NCBI RefSeq assembly: GCF_051846935.1
Contig: NZ_JBPYCS010000005.1
Coordinates: 62,001-126,000 of the forward strand
Reading direction: 5' to 3'
Source: JBPYCR01 sp051846935
GTDB lineage: Bacteria; Bacillota; Bacilli; Bacillales; Amphibacillaceae
DNA: 64,000 nucleotides
Shown here piece by piece: positions 48,274 through 58,772 of this stretch. Each line of letters starts with the position of its first letter. Positions within the stretch are counted from its first letter, which is position 1. The position numbers and the translations under genes were made by a program. The notes under the pieces are model-generated. The model searched no databases. It had not been told where the DNA came from and was given only the letters and a program-made list of their open reading frames with translations.

Positions 48274-48456
48274 TCAAATTATTTATATTCTACAATACTT
48301 GAAAGGGCTTTTCACTACATGTAAAAATTCCCTTGCTTTTAAAAGAAGGATTTGTTGATATTTTCCCATTTATGTTACATTATATTTAATAGTTGCATAT
48401 AGCCTAAGTATTTTAGAATAATTGAGCTACATATCTATATTTAACGGAGGGATCAC

Positions 48457-49653
48457 ATGGTACAATCAAGCAATCATGTTATTAAACAAACAGAAGAATA
48501 TGGAGCGAATAACTATCATCCGCTTCCTGTTGTTATATCGAAAGCAGAAGGTGTTTGGGTAGAAGATCCAGAAGGCAATAGATATATGGATCTTTTAAGT
48601 GCATACTCTGCCGTGAACCAAGGGCATCGTCATCCAAAAATTATTGATGCATTAAAAAAACAAGCGGATGCTGTTACGTTAACATCTCGTGCTTTCCATA
48701 ACGACCAATTAGGTCCGTGGTACGAAAGGGTAGCACAGCTTACTGGAAAAGAAATGGTTCTTCCAATGAATACTGGTGCAGAAGCAGTAGAGACAGCTAT
48801 AAAAACTGCTCGCAGATGGGCATATGATGTAAAAGGCGTAGCTGATAATCAAGCTGAAATTATCGCTTGCGAAGGAAACTTCCACGGTAGAACAATGGCA
48901 GCTGTTTCTTTATCATCTGATGCAGATAATAAACGTGGCTTCGGTCCAATGCTCCCAGGCTTTAAAACTGTCCCTTACGGAGACATTGATGCTTTACGTG
49001 AAGCGATTACCGAAAACACGGCAGGCTTTTTAATTGAACCGATTCAAGGTGAAGCTGGCGTTAACATTCCTACAGAAGGCTTTTTGAAAGAAGCGTATGA
49101 GCTTTGCCAAGAGAAAAATGTGCTATTCATTGCAGATGAAATCCAATCCGGTTTAGGTCGAAGTGGAAAAATGTTTGCTTGCGACTGGGAAGATGTTACA
49201 CCAGATATGCTTATTTTAGGTAAAGCACTTGGAGGCGGCGTTTTTCCAATTTCATGTGTTGTAGCAAACAAAGATGTTCTTGGCGTATTTGAGCCTGGCT
49301 CACACGGCTCAACTTTTGGAGGTAATCCGTTAGCGTGTGCCGTTTCAAATGCCGCACTCGACGTGTTAATCGACGAAAAATTACCTGAAAGATCGTTGGA
49401 GCTAGGCACTTACATGAAACAAGAATTGCAAAAAATCGATAATCCGATTATTAAAGAGGTTCGTGGACGCGGATTATTTATTGGAGTCGAATTAACAGAG
49501 CCTGCACGTTCTTATTGTGAAACGTTGAAAGAAAGAGGGCTATTGTGTAAAGAAACACATGAAAATGTAATTCGTTTTGCACCGCCACTCGTTATCGAAA
49601 AGTCAGATTTAGACTGGGCTATTGAGCAAATCAAAGAAGTATTAAGTGTTTAG
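48457..49653 (+). CDS. rocD: Ornithine aminotransferase
   Basis: This PLP enzyme moves the delta-amino group of ornithine to 2-oxoglutarate, giving glutamate semialdehyde in arginine breakdown. The 398-residue protein has the PLP aspartate in [14 protein letters not shown] and the Schiff-base Lys256 in ILGKALGGG. The ATG follows CGGAGGGATCAC. A TTGCAT at 48393-48398 with AATAAT 18 bases on is a possible sigma-A promoter; I do not see the -24/-12 pattern expected of a sigma-54 (SigL/RocR) roc promoter. Confidence 0.96.
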   Translation: MVQSSNHVIKQTEEYGANNYHPLPVVISKAEGVWVEDPEGNRYMDLLSAYSAVNQGHRHPKIIDALKKQADAVTLTSRAFHNDQLGPWYERVAQLTGKEMVLPMNTGAEAVETAIKTARRWAYDVKGVADNQAEIIACEGNFHGRTMAAVSLSSDADNKRGFGPMLPGFKTVPYGDIDALREAITENTAGFLIEPIQGEAGVNIPTEGFLKEAYELCQEKNVLFIADEIQSGLGRSGKMFACDWEDVTPDMLILGKALGGGVFPISCVVANKDVLGVFEPGSHGSTFGGNPLACAVSNAALDVLIDEKLPERSLELGTYMKQELQKIDNPIIKEVRGRGLFIGVELTEPARSYCETLKERGLLCKETHENVIRFAPPLVIEKSDLDWAIEQIKEVLSV

Positions 49654-49710
49654 TTTAAGTATAGACACAAATAAATAATGAAACAGGAGCTTAAAGCAGC
49701 TCCTAAAACG

Positions 49711-49753
49711 AAAAAGGGTTCAATCATTATTATTTAACGATTGAACCCTTTTT
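49711..49753 (+). terminator. Terminator of rocD
   Basis: A perfect 15-bp stem, AAAAAGGGTTCAATC with GATTGAACCCTTTTT, and a 13-base loop lie below rocD. A smaller AGGAGC/GCTCCT hairpin precedes it. It can also stop the convergent gene ending at 49881. Confidence 0.9.
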
Positions 49754-49880
49754 CATTGCGTTTTTCTTCTTCCGTTCAGATAGTTGTCTACTTTTATCAA
49801 ATAACGTTCGGAAATCTTCCAATTCTACTACAGTTTTATTTAAAATCAATTTCTTATCTTTTACCCTAAGAATAAATGAT

Positions 49881-50513
49881 TTAACTAGCTTGAGATGCAT
49901 CACGCTTTGCTTTGTATCGATTATATACGATGTCAACTTTCGCAAATAGCCATTGGAGCGCCAAGCCTTGCAAAACTACTCCAAAAACGGACGTTATTGT
50001 AAGAAGCCAAATAGATAGCAAATGATCGACACTAAAAATACGATGACCTACAAAGAATAAATAACTAATTACTGCATAAACCGCCTCACCATAAGTATGA
50101 ATTATATCTTCTAACGTCCAAACAATTAATGCTTCAAGCACAATAAAGAGGACAAAACCAACAACCAACACTCCTAACGACTTATAATTTAATCTTTTAA
50201 CATAAGGAGTGATGTAATACTTCGCAATCGTTTTTATACGGAAAAAATAAATAATCCGTACAAATCGTGCAATTTGAAAAAATTGATCAAAAGGAATAAT
50301 CGCAATGAGCAAAAAAGGATTTCGTTTAATAAAATCCCATTTTTGCTTACTTACGATCAATCGAATCGTAAAATCAACTAAAAAAATCACCCATACGACC
50401 CAATTAATTGTTGAATTCACCTTATTTTCCGACCATATCGTCATAATTGTCATTATAACGAGGAGGATCATAATGCTCTCGTATACATATTGCATAACTT
50501 TTTGCTTTTTCAT
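49881..50513 (-). CDS. Potassium-channel-like membrane protein without selectivity filter
   Basis: This 210-residue protein has six hydrophobic segments laid out as in voltage-gated-type channels: S1-S3 in residues 8-75, an Arg-bearing S4-like helix (RFVRIIYFFRIK, about 84-95), a basic linker, then two helices around a pore-like loop. Where channels have TVGYGD, the sequence reads FFVGHRIF, so the potassium filter is absent. It could be a degenerate channel, a sensor or a different transporter. The ATG follows no strong ribosome site. It lies below addA on the same strand, 86 bases away. Confidence 0.6.
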   Translation of the reverse strand: MKKQKVMQYVYESIMILLVIMTIMTIWSENKVNSTINWVVWVIFLVDFTIRLIVSKQKWDFIKRNPFLLIAIIPFDQFFQIARFVRIIYFFRIKTIAKYYITPYVKRLNYKSLGVLVVGFVLFIVLEALIVWTLEDIIHTYGEAVYAVISYLFFVGHRIFSVDHLLSIWLLTITSVFGVVLQGLALQWLFAKVDIVYNRYKAKRDASQAS

Positions 50514-50599
50514 GCAGTATCCCTACTTCATCAAGACTTAGGATGCGACACCAGCTCGATCGACAACTTCTAAGAATCATACTATATAAATATGATTGT

Positions 50600-53500
50600 T
50601 TAATAGTCTACCTTAAGTAATAGGCTTTTTGAAAAAAAGTATAAGTAGCTCTCTTTAACAGGTTTACTTAAAATAGTCTCAACTGCTTGCTTATACAATT
50701 TCATCTGAACCGAATACCGTTGAAGCAGTGTTTCTTTGACTTCTTTTGTCACTTCACCTGTAATTTCATCTGTTTTATAGTCAAGGATAATCCATTCATT
50801 TCCACAAGGGATTAAACAATCAATTACACCTTGAATCAATACAGGCTCATCGTTCGCACCTTTCCAAGCAGCATATACTTCTTTTGACCCGAGCGTAAAA
50901 CTGAACGGAACCTCGCGTAGCAATTGATCGTTTTGAAGCATGTTATTGGCAATTGAAGTAGTAAAAAACCGTTCAATAGCTAGTGCATCAATTACTTCAG
51001 CCTCTTGCTCTGTTAGTATCTCTCGCTCAATAAACGTATTTACATACGCCCTTATTTCATTGGCTGTTAATGGACGATAAAAAGGCAAGTGCTGCATAAC
51101 CGTATGCATCGCTGTTCCTTTTTCAGCAGATGATAGCGTCTTTTCCTTCTGTAAAAAAGCAGGTCGTCTAATGATTGGTGCTTGGAAGGATGCGATAAAC
51201 TGGTCGGAGCTATATGCATCCTTTATTTCCTTTTGTCGTTTAATCTCTGTAACGGTTTGCTTTGCTCGAGAAAGTACTGCTTCTCTATAAGGGTATTCAT
51301 AGGAGAGTCGATTGTCTACTTCCTTTTTCAAGGTTATATTTTCTAAATTCATCGGTTTCCAATGAAAAATCGTATCCTTTAATTTGTCACTTGCTGAATC
51401 CGTTGCTTCTTGCAGATTTACAAGTTCACTGCCGTGAAATACAGAAAAATCCCAGCGTGAAGCATCTTTTAAAACATCTGCTAGTATATGCTCAGAATTC
51501 GCTAAATTTTCTCGCAGCAATTCAGCTTGTTCATGACGAATTAACGCAGAACCAATCCAGTCCAAATAGGATTGCGCTTCTGAACGAGAATAAGCAGGTA
51601 AAACCCAATTCGGACAGTCGACGGTTTTTCCCCACTTTTCTATTTCCTTCTCAAGTGAGTTTACCGTACCAATCATTACAAGCTTCTCTTTTGCCCGCGT
51701 TAACGCGACGTATAACACGCGCATTTCCTCCGCTAACAGCTGACGTCGTTTTTCCATTTGGACGGCGTAGAAATATAAGGTAGGATACGTAATACGTTTA
51801 ATAGGATCGATATATTTACTAGCAAACCCCATATCTTTATCAAGCAAATACGTTTGTTTTAAATCTTGCGTATTAAACTCCCGGTTCATTCCTCCAACAA
51901 TTACGACAGGAAATTCAAGTCCTTTGCTTTTATGAATCGTCATTATCCGAACGACATCTTCCTGTTCACTTAACGCGCGCGCAGCACCTAAATCATCTCC
52001 ACGTTGCTCCATTCGCTCGACAAATCGTAAAAAACGAAACAAACCACGAAAGGATGTTTTTTCATACCCACGTGCCCGGTCATATAATGCACGTAAATTC
52101 GCTTGTCTCTGTCTGCCACCAGGCATTCCACCAACAAAATCGTAAAAGCATGTCTTTCGATATATTTGCCAAACGAGCTCGGATAACGCTCCTTGTCTAG
52201 CTGTTTCTCGAAATAATTCAAACTGCTCTAAAAAGGCGATAAGTTTTTCTGTCGTATCGTCTGTATGTTGTTTTATATATTCTTTTACAGCATCGTAATA
52301 AAACCCTTTGCGCTGGACGAGACGAATGGACGCAAGCTCATCTTCATTTAGTCCGACAATTGGCGAACGTAAAACAGATACGAAAGGAATGTCCTGTAGC
52401 GGATTATCTACTATTTTTAATAAGCTTAACATTATCTTAATCTCGATCGCTTCAAAATAACCAGTCGATAACTCAGCATATACAGGAATACCTTGTTTTT
52501 TCAATTCTTCTACAATTGTCGGCGCCCATTTCATTGATCGCAACAAAATTACAATATCTCGGTATTGAACGTCCCTCTGTGCTTCTGTCGCTTTATCGAT
52601 GACTTGAAGTGGTGAATTCGCCGTTTTCCCTATCCAGGTTTTTATTTTTTGTGCGTATAAACGGGCCTCCAGTTGAGACTTCTCCAAATCTTGGAAGTCC
52701 TCTCCTTCTGTGGTTGATTGCTCGTCTTTTACTTCCCGATCTATTACGATAACCTCTGGTTCAGGAGCTTGTAATGGCAGGGTATCGTACATCGTATTCG
52801 CGTATATTAGTTCTGCTGCTTGATCGTAATCAATTTCACCTAATTGTTCATCTAATATTTGACGAAAAATATAATTAACACCTGACAATACATGTGCACG
52901 GCTGCGGAAGTTGCGCGCTAGATCAATTCGTATTCCTTTATCTTTATTTCCTTGATTGGAAAACCGCTTATACTTTTCTATAAACAATGTTGGCTCTGCA
53001 TGGCGGAATCGATAGATGCTTTGCTTCACATCTCCTACCATAAACATATTTCCTGAGCCAACTTGATCACTAATGAGCTGTAGAAGCGTCTCTTGAACAA
53101 GATTCGTATCTTGATATTCATCAATTAAAAGCTCGCGAAAACGCAATTTCAAATGGTGTGCAACTGTGGAAGGAAGTAGATTATCTTCTGTCGAAGCATC
53201 ATCAATTAGTAGCTGTAAGCAATAATGCTCTAAATCAGAAAAGTCGACCAATGCTTGTTTTCTTTTTTGTTCTGTAAAACGATGCTTAAATTGCTTTACT
53301 AACGAAGTTAACTGCTTTATGACAGGTGCAAGCGCACGCATATCTTGAATATGACTTTCCAATTGACGGCTAAATAATTTACTGCTCAATTCATCCCATC
53401 GTTTACGGTAACTTTTACGTAGCGCTTTTACAGCTTCCTTCTTGTCTACATCACATTCCACTTTTTTACTTGACAGCCTTTTCCATTTCACTGTTCCAAA

Positions 53501-54328
53501 ATGAGAATGGAGATCAGGCCATGAATTGAGAAATTGCCGCGCTAGTTTCACATTATTTCGATCGCTCTCAACAGCTTCATTATAATGGTACGGACCATCG
53601 CTTTCCGAAATAAGCTGTATTGCCCGATCAATTTCTTGGTCCATTGCGGCTAATTGTGAGCTCACTTCCTGTTTAATACGGTCGAGCCATTCAAGCTTCG
53701 ACTCATCCCATTTATCCGCTATGTGATATATAGCTGCTAATTCATCAAGCCACTTCTCTGGCCATGGATTTTGTATGGAAAATGTATATAATTGCAGAAT
53801 TAATTGTTCTACTGCACCATCACTTCGATCGGTTGAAAATCGATCAACGACAGAAAAAAATGCTTCCTGTTCTTCTCCTGAAGCGCCATATTTCTCTTCA
53901 AAAAGCTCTGTAATAATATCTTGCTTCAAGAGTTCCATTTCCATATCCGTTGCAATTCGAAATGCTGGGTCAAGATCAATGATATAAGCGTACTGCCTTA
54001 CTATGTCCATACAAAAAGAGTGAAACGTTGATATTGAAGCACGTTGCAAAAGAGAGAGCTGTTTTTTTAAATGTGTCGATGTTGGATCCTTTGCTAACGC
54101 TTTTTCCAAAGCAGAGCCAACCCGATTACGCATTTCTTGCGCAGCAGCATTCGTAAAAGTAACAACGAGCAATTCATCTATATTTACCGGGTTTTCGTTA
54201 GAAAGTAGCTTTTGAATAATTCGTTCAACTAAAACAGCCGTTTTTCCCGATCCTGCAGCTGCTGCGACAAGGATATCTGATCCATCTGTATAAATTGCCG
54301 CTTCTTGTTCTTTCGTCCACTGTACCAA
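50600..54328 (-). CDS. addA: ATP-dependent helicase/nuclease subunit A
   Basis: This UvrD-type motor and nuclease subunit of AddAB processes double-strand breaks for RecA-dependent repair and also acts in DNA uptake-linked recombination. The 1242-residue protein has Walker A AAGSGKT (24-30), the helicase motif LLIDEYQDTN, and a C-terminal RecB-type nuclease with LDYKTD (Asp1183, Lys1185). It starts five bases below addB in the normal operon order. In B. subtilis sbcD and sbcC follow; here they do not. Confidence 0.97.
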   Translation of the reverse strand: MVQWTKEQEAAIYTDGSDILVAAAAGSGKTAVLVERIIQKLLSNENPVNIDELLVVTFTNAAAQEMRNRVGSALEKALAKDPTSTHLKKQLSLLQRASISTFHSFCMDIVRQYAYIIDLDPAFRIATDMEMELLKQDIITELFEEKYGASGEEQEAFFSVVDRFSTDRSDGAVEQLILQLYTFSIQNPWPEKWLDELAAIYHIADKWDESKLEWLDRIKQEVSSQLAAMDQEIDRAIQLISESDGPYHYNEAVESDRNNVKLARQFLNSWPDLHSHFGTVKWKRLSSKKVECDVDKKEAVKALRKSYRKRWDELSSKLFSRQLESHIQDMRALAPVIKQLTSLVKQFKHRFTEQKRKQALVDFSDLEHYCLQLLIDDASTEDNLLPSTVAHHLKLRFRELLIDEYQDTNLVQETLLQLISDQVGSGNMFMVGDVKQSIYRFRHAEPTLFIEKYKRFSNQGNKDKGIRIDLARNFRSRAHVLSGVNYIFRQILDEQLGEIDYDQAAELIYANTMYDTLPLQAPEPEVIVIDREVKDEQSTTEGEDFQDLEKSQLEARLYAQKIKTWIGKTANSPLQVIDKATEAQRDVQYRDIVILLRSMKWAPTIVEELKKQGIPVYAELSTGYFEAIEIKIMLSLLKIVDNPLQDIPFVSVLRSPIVGLNEDELASIRLVQRKGFYYDAVKEYIKQHTDDTTEKLIAFLEQFELFRETARQGALSELVWQIYRKTCFYDFVGGMPGGRQRQANLRALYDRARGYEKTSFRGLFRFLRFVERMEQRGDDLGAARALSEQEDVVRIMTIHKSKGLEFPVVIVGGMNREFNTQDLKQTYLLDKDMGFASKYIDPIKRITYPTLYFYAVQMEKRRQLLAEEMRVLYVALTRAKEKLVMIGTVNSLEKEIEKWGKTVDCPNWVLPAYSRSEAQSYLDWIGSALIRHEQAELLRENLANSEHILADVLKDASRWDFSVFHGSELVNLQEATDSASDKLKDTIFHWKPMNLENITLKKEVDNRLSYEYPYREAVLSRAKQTVTEIKRQKEIKDAYSSDQFIASFQAPIIRRPAFLQKEKTLSSAEKGTAMHTVMQHLPFYRPLTANEIRAYVNTFIEREILTEQEAEVIDALAIERFFTTSIANNMLQNDQLLREVPFSFTLGSKEVYAAWKGANDEPVLIQGVIDCLIPCGNEWIILDYKTDEITGEVTKEVKETLLQRYSVQMKLYKQAVETILSKPVKESYLYFFSKSLLLKVDY

Positions 54329-54333
54329 TTTCG

Positions 54334-57300
54334 TTACCTCCCGTCGTATTTCTTATTAAGCTCTGCAAGGACAGTGCTCTCTTTCATTTCAGGTAATTTA
54401 CGGTAGTTATTTTCCTCTAAAATTGGGTCAAATTGGCATACCGATTTAAATTTACAATACGTACAGGCATTTTTATCTTTACGTATATACGGATTCAATT
54501 GAACGTTTCCGGTTGTAATATCAATCCCTGCTTGAATCATCAATTGATGAATATGCTGTTGCAAACTCGAAAACACTTGTCGATCAGCAATTTTAGAATG
54601 ATGCGTAAACCCCCCATTTTTCTTTAGCCCAGCAGGAATAATTTTACTTGAACCAGAATCTAGCGATTGATCCATCATTTTTACAACTTCTTCATCGGAT
54701 AGCAACATTCCATACATTTTATACTTTTTGAATAGTTCATCGGCTATTTGATCATCAAACAATTTTCCTTCTTTTGAAACCATTGCATTATGAACATGAA
54801 AGTATAATATGCCAGCAGGTAATGCTTTTTTTCCTAACCATTGTTCAGACTGTGACAATACTACATCTAAATATGCTAGCATTTGTAACGCAAGTCCGTA
54901 ATACACATCCGTTAAGTTTAATTTCGTTTCGCTCGATTTATAATCAATAATGCGCAAATAAAGTCCCTGTTCATTCTCAGCTATATCGACACGATCAATC
55001 CGGCCTCTTAGCATCAATTCAAATCCGTTTGGAAGCTCGATAGAAACGGGTGCTAGCTTTTCACCATTACCAAAGCCGAGCTCCATACCGACCGGTGTAA
55101 AACCACTCTGCCTAGCTTGCTCACTTAGAACAAACGTTGCACGGGAAATAATGTCTTGGAGCTTCTGTTGAATATATTTATACCGATTGGAGCTGTGCAA
55201 GATCTCGTTTTGTAAAACGGGCGCTAAATGTTTTACAGCCTTTTGTGCGTATTGGCTCGTCTCTGTTTTCGATAAATCGGAAAAATGACGCCCTTCTTCG
55301 TGAACCCATTCGGTAATTGTTTTCAATGCTTCATGAAAAAGTTGGCCAATATCAGGTGCATCCAGCTTGTATATTTTCCGTTCCTCTAAATTTAAACTAT
55401 ATTGTACGAAGTGCTGATAGGAACACCGATAGAACATTTCTAATCTAGATACACTTGCATTAATTTCTTTCGGATAGAGCTTTTCTACCGTTTGTTCAGA
55501 CAAGGCAACTGGTTTATTTTCATAATATAAGCTTTGTAGAACCGAATATGTTGAACTATACTTTTGTTCATGCTTTATATACCAATTAAGGACATGCCAC
55601 CATATTTCCTTCATCGGATAGCCTCGCTTCACTCTTGCAAGCTGCGCAGTTAGAGCTGCTGTTGTTTTATAAGGGGTCGTAATAAACCGATCCGCCTCTA
55701 CTAATTCGTCCGGATCTTGCAGTAAGATAACATCCTTACAGTGAGGAAACATATCTTGCATCCGTTGAATGAGTTGGGATGGCATACGAGCATTGCCTTC
55801 TTCATCACTTAAAGGGTAGCTTATCCATAGACGATCCTGTGGTGAAGTAAATGCTAAGTACATATAAAACCAATCATCCAACAGCCTTCGTTTACTGCTA
55901 TCTGCAAGCTGCAATCCATGCCCTGCTAGCAGCTCTCTTTCTTGTTCATTAATCATTCCATCTGGTGCAGGCTTCAACGGCCAAATGCCATCATTCACAC
56001 CGAGTAAAAAAGCACACTTAATTCCACTGATTCGCGAATGGTCAATTGTTCCGACAATTACTTGATCTACTGTAGGCGGCACATGTGAAAACTGCAAAGA
56101 CTCTAGGCCTGCATCAAGGATCGTCCGAAACGAACTGAGCGATAACTGTTCATTCCCAGCTATTTCTACCATTTCATCTAATAATTGAATGAGTGCGTCC
56201 CAAACTTGGACTTGTTCCCTAGATTGCTCAATTAAACCACGTTCATCAAATCGTTGTTGTAAGTGCTCCAAACGTTTCGGAACGTTAAGTCGTTCAAGTA
56301 AGTAATACAATTCCTCGCCCTGCTTGAGTACGGAATGTGCACGCCGAATATTTTCGTCAAATGATTTTAACGCTTCAACTACTTGATCGCGATACGCATT
56401 TATTCGTACTTGGACGGCTTGTTCGGCATCCGTTTGAGTCGGTTGCTCAAATCCGCGAAAACGTTGAAAAACCCATGGTTCACTATTTGTCCACCGTTCT
56501 CTCGTCCGTATTCCATATTCAAGCACATAATTTTCTAATTCATCTATCGCCTCATTTGTTAACGGATAGTCTGAATTTGATGAAGGGATAAAGCCTGTTT
56601 TCAATACGCGAAAAACAGCATCGTACTGCCAGTTGTTTTCTACCATATCAAATAAAGAACGTATAAATTCGATTAAAGGGTGATTTAACATCGTCTGCTT
56701 TTCGTCCATAAAGACGGGAATATTAAAATCTTCAAAAATAGTTGTAATTAAATCATGATAATTATCGGCTTGTCGAATAAATATAGCCATATCTTTATAA
56801 CGGTACTGCTCGTCCCTTACGAGTCGTACAATTTCTTGTGCAACCCCTTCTACCTCTGCTCGAAAATGAACCGCTTCGGCAATATGGATCGGGGCTTTTT
56901 CCTTATAAGCCTTAATCGGTCGCTTATCGAAAAACATCTCTAAATGGGAAAAAAACGGTCGATCTAAAAACCTACCATTTTCTTTGGATAATTGTACAGT
57001 TTTTTCTACGTGTATATTATTCGCTTCGGCAATCGATCGAATTTCTCGATACGTCTGCATTGGTTGATAAAATAAATCCAGCTCCGTCTGCTGTTTACCC
57101 TCTCTTTCTGGGTCCATCGTAAGCGCGACTGTTACACTTTTGCAAGTTTGTAATAGTTTTTCAATTACGTATAATTCTTGCGGTGTAAACCGATGAAACC
57201 CATCCAAGTATATATGTGCGTTTTGTAAAAACGGTGTTTCACTTATTTTGTCTGCAAGTAATTGCAGCTGATCTTCACTATCTATATATTTATCTTGTAA

Positions 57301-57831
57301 TGCAATTGCTAGCTTTTCGTATATATACAGTAAATCCTCCAATTTATTCGCCAATGCCTGTTCGCCTGACTCTTTATGCACAAAGCGATGGAATTCATTC
57401 AATTGATCTTGGAGCATTTCTGGTGTAATCCGGTATCTTTTAAACTCAATAATTAATCTTTCTAAATCCTCCAAAAACCCATGCTTGTCCTTTGATTTTT
57501 GAAATACACTAAAGCTAGATTGTTTCTCTTCCATTATTTTCTTTAGCATCATTTGCATGCCGACAGAGCTAATAAACTGTTTAACCCCGCCACCTGTTTC
57601 TTGCATAACACGCCATGCGAGGCGAGAAAAGCTTACAACTTGCGCACGGATACTTCCACGGATAGCTTCGTCCTTGAACAGCGTATACTCTTGTTGAAAA
57701 GTCATTTGATCAGGAACAATATAAAAAATTGGAGCACCATGCGGATCTGCTTTTAAATTGCTTTTTATTTCATTAAGTGAATACGTGCTAATCGAGCTTC
57801 CCGCTCTCCCAATAATAAAACGAAGCCCCAT
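54334..57831 (-). CDS. addB: ATP-dependent helicase/nuclease subunit B, P-loop degenerate
   Basis: This second AddAB subunit supplies a nuclease domain and recognises Chi-type sequences. The 1165-residue protein has the iron-sulphur cysteines Cys803, Cys1123, Cys1126 and Cys1132 (RCSYQHF and CTYCKFKSVC) and a nuclease motif LRIIDYKSS, all intact. The N-terminal P-loop, GRSGSGKT in B. subtilis as I recall, reads GRAGSSIS here (residues 8-15), so the Walker A glycine and lysine are lost. This should abolish or change nucleotide binding by AddB, though AddA remains a complete motor. Confidence 0.96.
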   Translation of the reverse strand: MGLRFIIGRAGSSISTYSLNEIKSNLKADPHGAPIFYIVPDQMTFQQEYTLFKDEAIRGSIRAQVVSFSRLAWRVMQETGGGVKQFISSVGMQMMLKKIMEEKQSSFSVFQKSKDKHGFLEDLERLIIEFKRYRITPEMLQDQLNEFHRFVHKESGEQALANKLEDLLYIYEKLAIALQDKYIDSEDQLQLLADKISETPFLQNAHIYLDGFHRFTPQELYVIEKLLQTCKSVTVALTMDPEREGKQQTELDLFYQPMQTYREIRSIAEANNIHVEKTVQLSKENGRFLDRPFFSHLEMFFDKRPIKAYKEKAPIHIAEAVHFRAEVEGVAQEIVRLVRDEQYRYKDMAIFIRQADNYHDLITTIFEDFNIPVFMDEKQTMLNHPLIEFIRSLFDMVENNWQYDAVFRVLKTGFIPSSNSDYPLTNEAIDELENYVLEYGIRTRERWTNSEPWVFQRFRGFEQPTQTDAEQAVQVRINAYRDQVVEALKSFDENIRRAHSVLKQGEELYYLLERLNVPKRLEHLQQRFDERGLIEQSREQVQVWDALIQLLDEMVEIAGNEQLSLSSFRTILDAGLESLQFSHVPPTVDQVIVGTIDHSRISGIKCAFLLGVNDGIWPLKPAPDGMINEQERELLAGHGLQLADSSKRRLLDDWFYMYLAFTSPQDRLWISYPLSDEEGNARMPSQLIQRMQDMFPHCKDVILLQDPDELVEADRFITTPYKTTAALTAQLARVKRGYPMKEIWWHVLNWYIKHEQKYSSTYSVLQSLYYENKPVALSEQTVEKLYPKEINASVSRLEMFYRCSYQHFVQYSLNLEERKIYKLDAPDIGQLFHEALKTITEWVHEEGRHFSDLSKTETSQYAQKAVKHLAPVLQNEILHSSNRYKYIQQKLQDIISRATFVLSEQARQSGFTPVGMELGFGNGEKLAPVSIELPNGFELMLRGRIDRVDIAENEQGLYLRIIDYKSSETKLNLTDVYYGLALQMLAYLDVVLSQSEQWLGKKALPAGILYFHVHNAMVSKEGKLFDDQIADELFKKYKMYGMLLSDEEVVKMMDQSLDSGSSKIIPAGLKKNGGFTHHSKIADRQVFSSLQQHIHQLMIQAGIDITTGNVQLNPYIRKDKNACTYCKFKSVCQFDPILEENNYRKLPEMKESTVLAELNKKYDGR

Positions 57832-57875
57832 ACGAACTCCCCCAATTTAAATTTTCATTTCAAAACGAATGACGC

Positions 57876-58520
57876 CTACTCGCTCGGCTGCTTATTCGTT
57901 TCTGCTTTTCGATTAATTCTTTTTTCAATATACTTCCCTGCCATCCAAAACAAAACAATTCCAACACCTACGACTATCGTTCGTACTGGATTTTTAGCAA
58001 ATTCAAAAATACTTGAGCCAATATAAGCAATTGAAAAAATCATTACCGATTTCCCTAAAATGACAGCAAGAATAAATTGTTGCACACTAATCTTAGAAAG
58101 CCCAGCTACGACATTTATTACCGATGATGGCGAAAATGGGAAGCAGAGCAGTAAAAAAAGCGGTCCAAATCCATGTCGATCCAACCATTCTGTAACTTTT
58201 TTAACCTGCTTATTTTTTCGGATAACACGAAACACCCGCTTATTCCCCAGTTTACGTATAAAGAGAAATACAAGAATAGAACCGAGACTCGATCCAATCC
58301 AGGAATATAAGAATCCTTTCAGTAATCCATATGCAGCACCATTCGCAATTACAAAAACAACTAAAGGCAAAAATGGTAGAAAAGCCTCAATAAAGGGTAA
58401 AAAGATTCCAGGAAGGGGACCAAGACGTTCATAATCGCTCAGTAATTCAATAATATATTCATCAAATGCTTGGTTTTCTAAAAATAATTTTAAATCCGAA
58501 TTGGTGTTAAATATGTACAT
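57876..58520 (-). CDS. TVP38/TMEM64 family (VTT domain) membrane protein
   Basis: This 214-residue membrane protein has the VTT/DedA-like core: FLPFIEAFLPFLPLVVFVIANGAAYG, GSSLGSILVFLFIRKLG and FSPSSVINVVAGLSKIS. The ATG at 58520 follows GAGGAG by ten bases; an earlier ATG at 58538 overlaps that site. B. subtilis has the similar yhjE a few genes above addB, so the position is conserved. VTT proteins are tied to lipid movement or membrane homeostasis; the exact job is unknown. Confidence 0.85.
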   Translation of the reverse strand: MYIFNTNSDLKLFLENQAFDEYIIELLSDYERLGPLPGIFLPFIEAFLPFLPLVVFVIANGAAYGLLKGFLYSWIGSSLGSILVFLFIRKLGNKRVFRVIRKNKQVKKVTEWLDRHGFGPLFLLLCFPFSPSSVINVVAGLSKISVQQFILAVILGKSVMIFSIAYIGSSIFEFAKNPVRTIVVGVGIVLFWMAGKYIEKRINRKAETNKQPSE

Positions 58521-58772
58521 GTAGTGGAATCTCCTCATCTCTAAATGAACACAGCTTAATCATTTCCCTATTGCTATATTGTTTGTACTTCTATTTTAAT
58601 CTAAACGTTCATCTTACTAAAGATTAATGTATTATCTGTATCGTCTCAAGAACACACGTTCCTAAAGACTTTAGCGTTGTATCAAATGAAGAGTGAATCT
58701 AATGTAATAAAAAAAGAGCCTCTTTCTTATTCATATTTTATCATTTTTTTAAAGAGATAGGGAAATGTTTCC

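Noticed and set aside
48300..48456. A sigma-54 promoter for rocD
   Set aside because: No TTGGCAC-N5-TTGC pattern with the required GG/GC spacing; only TTGCAT stands alone.
49730..49945. A 71-codon frame overlapping the end of the channel-like gene
   Set aside because: No ribosome site, and its last eight codons are the arm of the rocD terminator hairpin.
51262..51783. A 173-codon plus-strand frame
   Set aside because: It is antisense to addA in a region of conserved helicase sequence.
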